Positions 17,051 to 20,452 of a DNA stretch of 20,452 nt are shown one piece after another. The translations under genes and the position numbers were made by a program. The stretch lies in the NCBI GenBank assembly GCA_001275005.1, contig JWZX01001062.1, forward strand, positions 1 through 20,452, in the 5' to 3' direction. This DNA comes from Chrysochromulina tobinii. Its lineage: Eukaryota; Haptophyta; Prymnesiales; Chrysochromulinaceae. Positions within the stretch are counted from its first letter, which is position 1; every line of letters starts with the position of its first letter. The notes beneath the pieces were generated by a model. It searched no databases. It saw nothing but the letters and a program-made list of their open reading frames with translations, and had not been told where the DNA came from.

Positions 17051-17272
17051 GGAGACTCGGCTTGAACAAGACGACGAACACCACAAGGAAATGCTGCAGC
17101 GTGCGCTGCGCGCACGGAGCTACGGGTCGTTAATCCACAGCAGGTAAGAGTGTGAACAGGCTGTGAACTCCGGCGAATTGAAAGCGCTCGCGTACATCCC
17201 TTCGAAAGACGAGTCTTTCACGTGCGTCGAGAAAACTGACGGGATCAATAGCAGCGCACACTAGTAGCGCAC
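17051..17272. promoter_or_regulatory. Divergent promoter region between the giant protein and SET genes
   Basis: The 222 bp between two divergent ATGs must carry both promoters and leaders. Visible elements are a gtgtgaac / ctgtgaac pair (17150-17157 and 17161-17168), an exact inverted repeat (17204-17219), and a consensus splice-donor-like CAG/GTAAGAG at 17141-17150 on the plus strand. The last could start a leader intron of the SET gene, with an acceptor near atagcag at about 17248-17254. No TATA box is evident. Confidence 0.5.
17204..17219. promoter_or_regulatory. Perfect 7-bp-arm inverted repeat in the divergent promoter
   Basis: gaaagac, a 2-base centre ga, then gtctttc form an exact inverted repeat 54 bp upstream of the SET gene ATG. 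Such symmetry is compatible with a dimeric transcription-factor site or a small leader hairpin. There is no independent support for function. Confidence 0.4.
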
Positions 17273-18449
17273 ATGGAGGAGCTGCGAGCCCGTGAAGTCG
17301 CACTCGCACGCGACGTTGATGCGCTCACCGAGCGTGTGGCCATGGCATTTGGTGGCGCACCATTTGCGGTGATGCCAATCGATGGCAAGGGATTCGGCGT
17401 CGTCGCGACGCGCGACCTTTTCATTGGTGAGCGGCTGCTGGCGGAGACGCCGCTGCTGGTGGTGCCCATGGACGTGTCTGGCTACGATGGCCAGCGCCAT
17501 GGCGAGTACGAGGGCATCCCTTCGGCGTTGCTGGAGGCTGCCGTCGATGCGCTGCCAGCCGATCGCCGGTGCAAGTTCTTCGAGCTCTCGCAGAACTCTG
17601 CCTACGGGGTGACGAGGTCGCCAGCAGGCATCGCGCAGACCAATGGCATACCGCATACGCATGGCTCGAAAACGTACGGCGCGATTTATTACACGGCGAG
17701 TCGCTTCAATCATAGCTGCGACGCCAACGCGTGCTTTCGGTGGAACGGATCTCTCGGCGGTGCTGTCGGTGGTGCTGTGCCCCGGTGGGCCGACGGCGCT
17801 GGGTCCGGTGGCCAGCTGACCGTGCACGCCATCAAGCGCATCCCCGCTGGGACAGAAATCACATTCAACTACGCCGGCTTCCTCGCCCCGCGCGAGGCGC
17901 GCCGGCGCTATCTGCTTGAGAGCTTTGGATTCGAGTGCACGTGTGCCAAGTGCGCCATGAGCGGACCATGGAGCAGGTCAGCCGTTGCGGAGAGCGAAGC
18001 GCGCATCGCGGCACTGGGCGGCACGGCGAGCCTGCGCGCCTCGCTGCAGGCGTGGGGGGCGCTGAATGCGCTCGTCGTCGACGAGCCCAGCGCCGTGTTG
18101 GGCAGGCTGGACGCGCGATACGCACTGGTCGAGGCCGAGTGCGCAGACGGCCTCCTCGCAGGCACCGCCGAATGTTTGGCGCGTCTCATTTTTCGAATTC
18201 TGCGCGGCGGCAGCCTCCCGGCTGCACGCGGCCGCGGCCGCCACGGCCGCGCGGCCGGTGAGCCGAGACGACGAAGACGGAGGAAGCAAGGGAGGAAGGG
18301 GGCCTTCAGCGCTGCGCTCCCGTGCACGCGAGTACGGAGCCGCAGCCCGCACGTGGGCCGTTCGAGCCAGAGAGCTTGCTCGGCAAATGGCGGGCGAGGA
18401 CTCGCCAGCGTTTGCGCTGTTTGAGGCGGCTGTGGCGCGTTGGTCTTAG
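17273..18449 (+). CDS. SMYD-like SET-domain protein lysine methyltransferase, frame change near the C-terminus
   Basis: The protein starts at the ATG at 17273. SET-domain proteins transfer methyl from SAM to lysine on histones or other proteins. Visible motifs are GKGFGVVATRDLFIGE (38-53, SAM-binding N-flank), SRFNHSCDAN (143-152), LTVHAIKRIPAGTEITFNY (182-200) with catalytic-type Tyr200, and a post-SET Cys triplet C222-x-C224-x2-C227. No MYND finger is present in the usual split position; the intervening segment is short. The uninterrupted frame ends at 18424 with an Arg/Ser-rich, atypical tail. The +1 frame from about 18214 to the stop at 18449 instead encodes an amphipathic helical end (AREYGAAARTWAVRARELAR, then GEDSP), as in SMYD-like proteins. 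I therefore infer either a very short intron (for example GT at 18174 or 18183 to AG at 18213, 40 or 31 nt) or an indel, and extend the gene to 18449. Confidence 0.8.
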
Positions 18450-18450
18450 C

Positions 18451-18470
18451 GTTAGCTCATGTTAGCTCCA
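18451..18470 (+). repeat. Tandem 10-bp repeat just after the SET gene stop
   Basis: gttagctcat at 18451-18460 is followed by gttagctcca at 18461-18470, identical over the first eight bases, and begins 1 bp after the stop codon at 18447-18449. A related ttagc also forms part of the stop itself. Confidence 0.65.
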
Positions 18471-18601
18471 ATAGGGTTCGTCTCGTTCACATGCGAACTT
18501 TCTGCGAAGGAAACGCCCGTGACGACGCCTTCGCATGATGGCCGCCGAGGATTGGGTCTTCCTCCTGAGCCTTTCCTCCTGTGTCACAACAAACGCCTCT
18601 A

Positions 18602-19768
18602 ATGGAGCCAAAATCCACTTCAGGGTTTGCCCGCATCGCCGCCAGGATCCCATGGACGAACCAGTGCCTGACGAGCCAGTGCCTCCTCGGGTCGTTGGCG
18701 GCAGACGCCCTCTGCGGATGGGCAGACATGCTGCCGCCTAAGCACTCGGTCTGCCTCGTTCCTTCGCGCTTCCTCGGAGGAGGCCTTCACGAAGGTCTAC
18801 TCGACTTTGAGGATCTCGCTGAAGTGTTGCCGCCGCACCCGTTGGTGTCGCTCACGCTGCCAGCTGGACTGCTCAGAAGGGTTCTTTCCGATGCCCAAGG
18901 GGTCGCGATGCAATCGTGCGCCGCTCCGTACGCGGCCCATTCATGGCAGGTCTCCTCAAATGTGCGTCTCGCTTGGTCATGCACGGGCAGCGACGCTGCC
19001 GAGCTACGGTGGCGCTCCGCCACCAATCGCTCCTCGTTTGAGCCGCTGGACGACGCCGTGCCCATCCATGTGCTGACGCTTGCTCCGGCGCTGCCGCTGC
19101 TGTTGCTCGAGGAGACGGGCAGTGACAGAGTCGCCGAGGCGCACCATTTTGCCGTCTCTGCGCAGCACGCCCTGGCAGACTACCTCCGCGCGCACTCGCC
19201 TCTGAGCGCAGCGTCAGCTATCGAGGCTGTCGCGCCCTCGCCCTCGCGTATCAGCATGCAGCCGCCGCCCCTGAGCGCCGTGCCGAGCTCCGCGTGCGTC
19301 CCGTCGTCATGTGCTGCACGGACGCCGGCCGTCACGCGCGCTGCCGCCGCGCTCGGCCTGTCGGCCTACGACGCGGCACATGTGCATGCTGTTGCCGCCT
19401 CGTCAGCGGCTGCGATTGCGCTTATGGGGGCGTTGCTGCTCTTCGCGGCGCTCGTGGCGCTCTGCGTATGGATGCGCCCGCGCCGCTGGCTGAGTCTCGA
19501 TGCGCTGCCCGCGAGCCCACTGACGCCAGCTACTGGCGGGAAGGGGACTGGCGGCGCGGCGGCGGCGGCGGTGACCGGTACCGCCGGCCTCGTGCCACCG
19601 CCCATGCCATCACTAGTGGACGTGCCGCCCGTTGGCCATAGTACGAGCCCCGTGAGCTCGCCGCTACTCGGCCGGCGCAGCAACCTCGCTCTCCTGCGCG
19701 ATCCGGAGCGCGAGCCTCTCAGGACAGGCGGGCTGCGCGTCGTGAGCTACGCCGACCTGGGCGTGTGA
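18602..19768 (+). CDS. 5'-nucleotidase C-terminal-domain-like protein with a transmembrane helix, catalytic domain absent
   Basis: 388 residues from the first ATG in frame. Residues about 26-195 resemble the C-terminal substrate-binding domain of 5'-nucleotidase/UshA-type enzymes: LLGSLAADAL (28-37, like LGNLVADA), FLGGGLHEGLLDFEDLAEVLP (58-78, with a Gly-rich stretch where the family usually has NGGGIR) and PLVSLTLPAGLLRRVL (80-95). The family's N-terminal metallophosphatase domain is missing, and only about 150 bp separate this gene from the SET gene, so it cannot lie immediately upstream. A Pro/Ser-rich stalk (200-245) leads to a transmembrane helix at about 266-291 and a basic cytoplasmic stretch RPRRW, then a disordered tail. 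A signal-like peptide (MMAAEDWVFLLSLSSCVTT) is encoded at 18535 in another frame; an indel or short intron could join it, giving a type I membrane protein. Function is probably binding or structural rather than hydrolytic. Confidence 0.65.
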   Translation: MEPKSTSGFARIAARIPWTNQCLTSQCLLGSLAADALCGWADMLPPKHSVCLVPSRFLGGGLHEGLLDFEDLAEVLPPHPLVSLTLPAGLLRRVLSDAQGVAMQSCAAPYAAHSWQVSSNVRLAWSCTGSDAAELRWRSATNRSSFEPLDDAVPIHVLTLAPALPLLLLEETGSDRVAEAHHFAVSAQHALADYLRAHSPLSAASAIEAVAPSPSRISMQPPPLSAVPSSACVPSSCAARTPAVTRAAAALGLSAYDAAHVHAVAASSAAAIALMGALLLFAALVALCVWMRPRRWLSLDALPASPLTPATGGKGTGGAAAAAVTGTAGLVPPPMPSLVDVPPVGHSTSPVSSPLLGRRSNLALLRDPEREPLRTGGLRVVSYADLGV

Positions 19769-19790
19769 AAACCATGTCGTGTGAAAACCA
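19762..19790 (+). repeat. 13-bp direct repeat (16-bp period) overlapping the stop codon
   Basis: cgtgtgaaaacca occurs exactly at 19762-19774 and 19778-19790. The first copy contains the TGA stop of the 5'-nucleotidase-like gene. Confidence 0.8.
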
Positions 19791-20308
19791 GGCACTTGGA
19801 GGCAAACGCGCAGAAAGCAGGCGCGAATAAGCCGGGTTCTTTATCGCGTTGCCATCTAGCCATCACAGGATACAGCGCGTGCTGCACGTGGCATCGCATG
19901 CTGCACGGATCTGTGCTCCGGGACTCCGCGAATCTTCCATCATTCAGGGCTGGATTCCACCGGTTTGCTGCGCGCCGCTTATCGTCGTTGCGACCCGAGG
20001 GACCCCGCGCCAGGACATAGCCCAGTCCCCAGAAACTGATCATTGATCACTGTTATCACTGAGCCCGCCCATGAGGGTGGGTAGTGTGAGTGACCTCAGG
20101 CGGCTTGCAAGTCTTACTGCACAACACGAGCGTTCTCGGTATAACGTGCCCGAAAACGGCGCCGCCGCCCGCGCCACGCCGCACGCGCGGATCGCGGTCG
20201 CGCCTGAGTGCCATGCTGAGTGCGGAGAGCTCGACGCTCGCGGCTCGGGGTAAGCGAAGATAAAGATTGCGATAGCCGATACACGACTTACGTACGACTA
20301 CACAGCAA
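19769..20308. other. Intergenic region, no gene supported
   Basis: This 540-bp stretch follows the last gene. Open frames up to 98 codons exist on both strands, but their codon use is unlike the neighbouring genes and they match no recognised family. I see no tRNA, snRNA or splice-bounded exon. The first part probably holds the 3' untranslated region of the upstream gene. Confidence 0.5.
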
Positions 20309-20433
20309 CACTATTGAGGGAGTAATTGGGTCAATAATTGATGATCCGCTCAATAGTTGGTTTTGGGGCCCCAATAATTGAGTCGGACCCAATAATTGGC
20401 TCAATAGTTGAGCCAATTATTGAGCTAATAGTG
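20309..20433. mobile_element. Foldback/MITE-like element with CACTA-type ends (candidate)
   Basis: The 125-bp segment begins CACTATTGAG and ends CTAATAGTG, so the outer ends are inverted (CACTATT / AATAGTG) as in CACTA-superfamily transposons. Inside, a CTCAATAATTGG-like core recurs about six times in both orientations. They include a perfect 15-bp-arm hairpin at 20390-20404 and 20408-20422 with a 3-base loop, and an imperfect hairpin at 20349-20360 and 20371-20382 around the palindrome ttggggccccaa. Composition is clearly more AT-rich than the genes. It has no coding capacity. The 3-bp flanks (caa and ctg) do not match, so no target-site duplication supports transposition. A structured RNA or a replication or recombination element is an alternative. 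Confidence 0.5.
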
Positions 20434-20452
20434 CTGTCTGCGTATTCACACC

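Noticed and set aside
19747-20043. 98-codon minus-strand frame with an ATG
   Set aside because: Codon use differs from the real genes, it overlaps the end of the 5'-nucleotidase-like gene, and it has no recognisable family.
20071-20253. 60-codon plus-strand frame
   Set aside because: Short, no domain, no homology I recognise.
1-20452. Bacterial operon or CRISPR/defence island
   Set aside because: No Shine-Dalgarno sites, no co-directional overlapping genes and no spaced repeats; muniscin and SMYD-like SET domains indicate a eukaryote.

Overview
The window looks like nuclear DNA of a GC-rich, intron-poor protist, most likely a unicellular alga of the haptophyte or a related lineage. That placement is inferred from style, not from a marker gene. 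Eukaryotic identity rests on a muniscin-type mu-homology domain, a SMYD-type SET protein, a large ankyrin/EF-hand/ADP-ribosyltransferase protein, membrane anchors and targeting-like N-termini, and alternating gene strands without operons or Shine-Dalgarno sites. Genes are packed tightly: divergent pairs share about 200 bp and convergent pairs are separated by about 340 to 500 bp. Nearly every gene is a single open frame, including one of 7.2 kb.

Layout. (1) 1-1440, +: 3' part of a muniscin/F-BAR-adaptor-like gene, cut by the window edge. (2) 1935-4277, -: a RavA/MoxR-type AAA+ ATPase fused to a von Willebrand factor A domain. (3) 4453-6210, -: a membrane-anchored platelet-activating-factor acetylhydrolase-like lipase. 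(4) 6410-9547, +: an unusual fusion of an RlmN/Cfr-type radical-SAM RNA methyltransferase, a DnaJ-type zinc finger and an FAD-dependent monooxygenase. (5) 9887-17050, -: a 2387-residue protein combining coiled coils, an R-S-E ADP-ribosyltransferase domain, an EF-hand, about 13 ankyrin repeats and a C-terminal domain resembling GDA1/CD39 apyrases. (6) 17273-18449, +: a SMYD-like SET protein whose C-terminus needs a frame change. (7) 18602-19768, +: a stand-alone 5'-nucleotidase C-terminal-like domain with a transmembrane helix. (8) 19769-20452: no supported gene, ending in a 125-bp foldback element with CACTA-like ends.

How the genes relate. I see no shared pathway; gene order looks like ordinary eukaryotic packing. 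Genes 3 and 4 share a 199-bp divergent promoter region, and genes 5 and 6 share one of 222 bp. The best candidates for undescribed biology are the radical-SAM/zinc-finger/flavoprotein fusion and the ADP-ribosyltransferase/EF-hand/ankyrin/apyrase-like protein. The latter could in principle join calcium sensing, NAD-dependent modification and nucleotide binding in one chain (inference).
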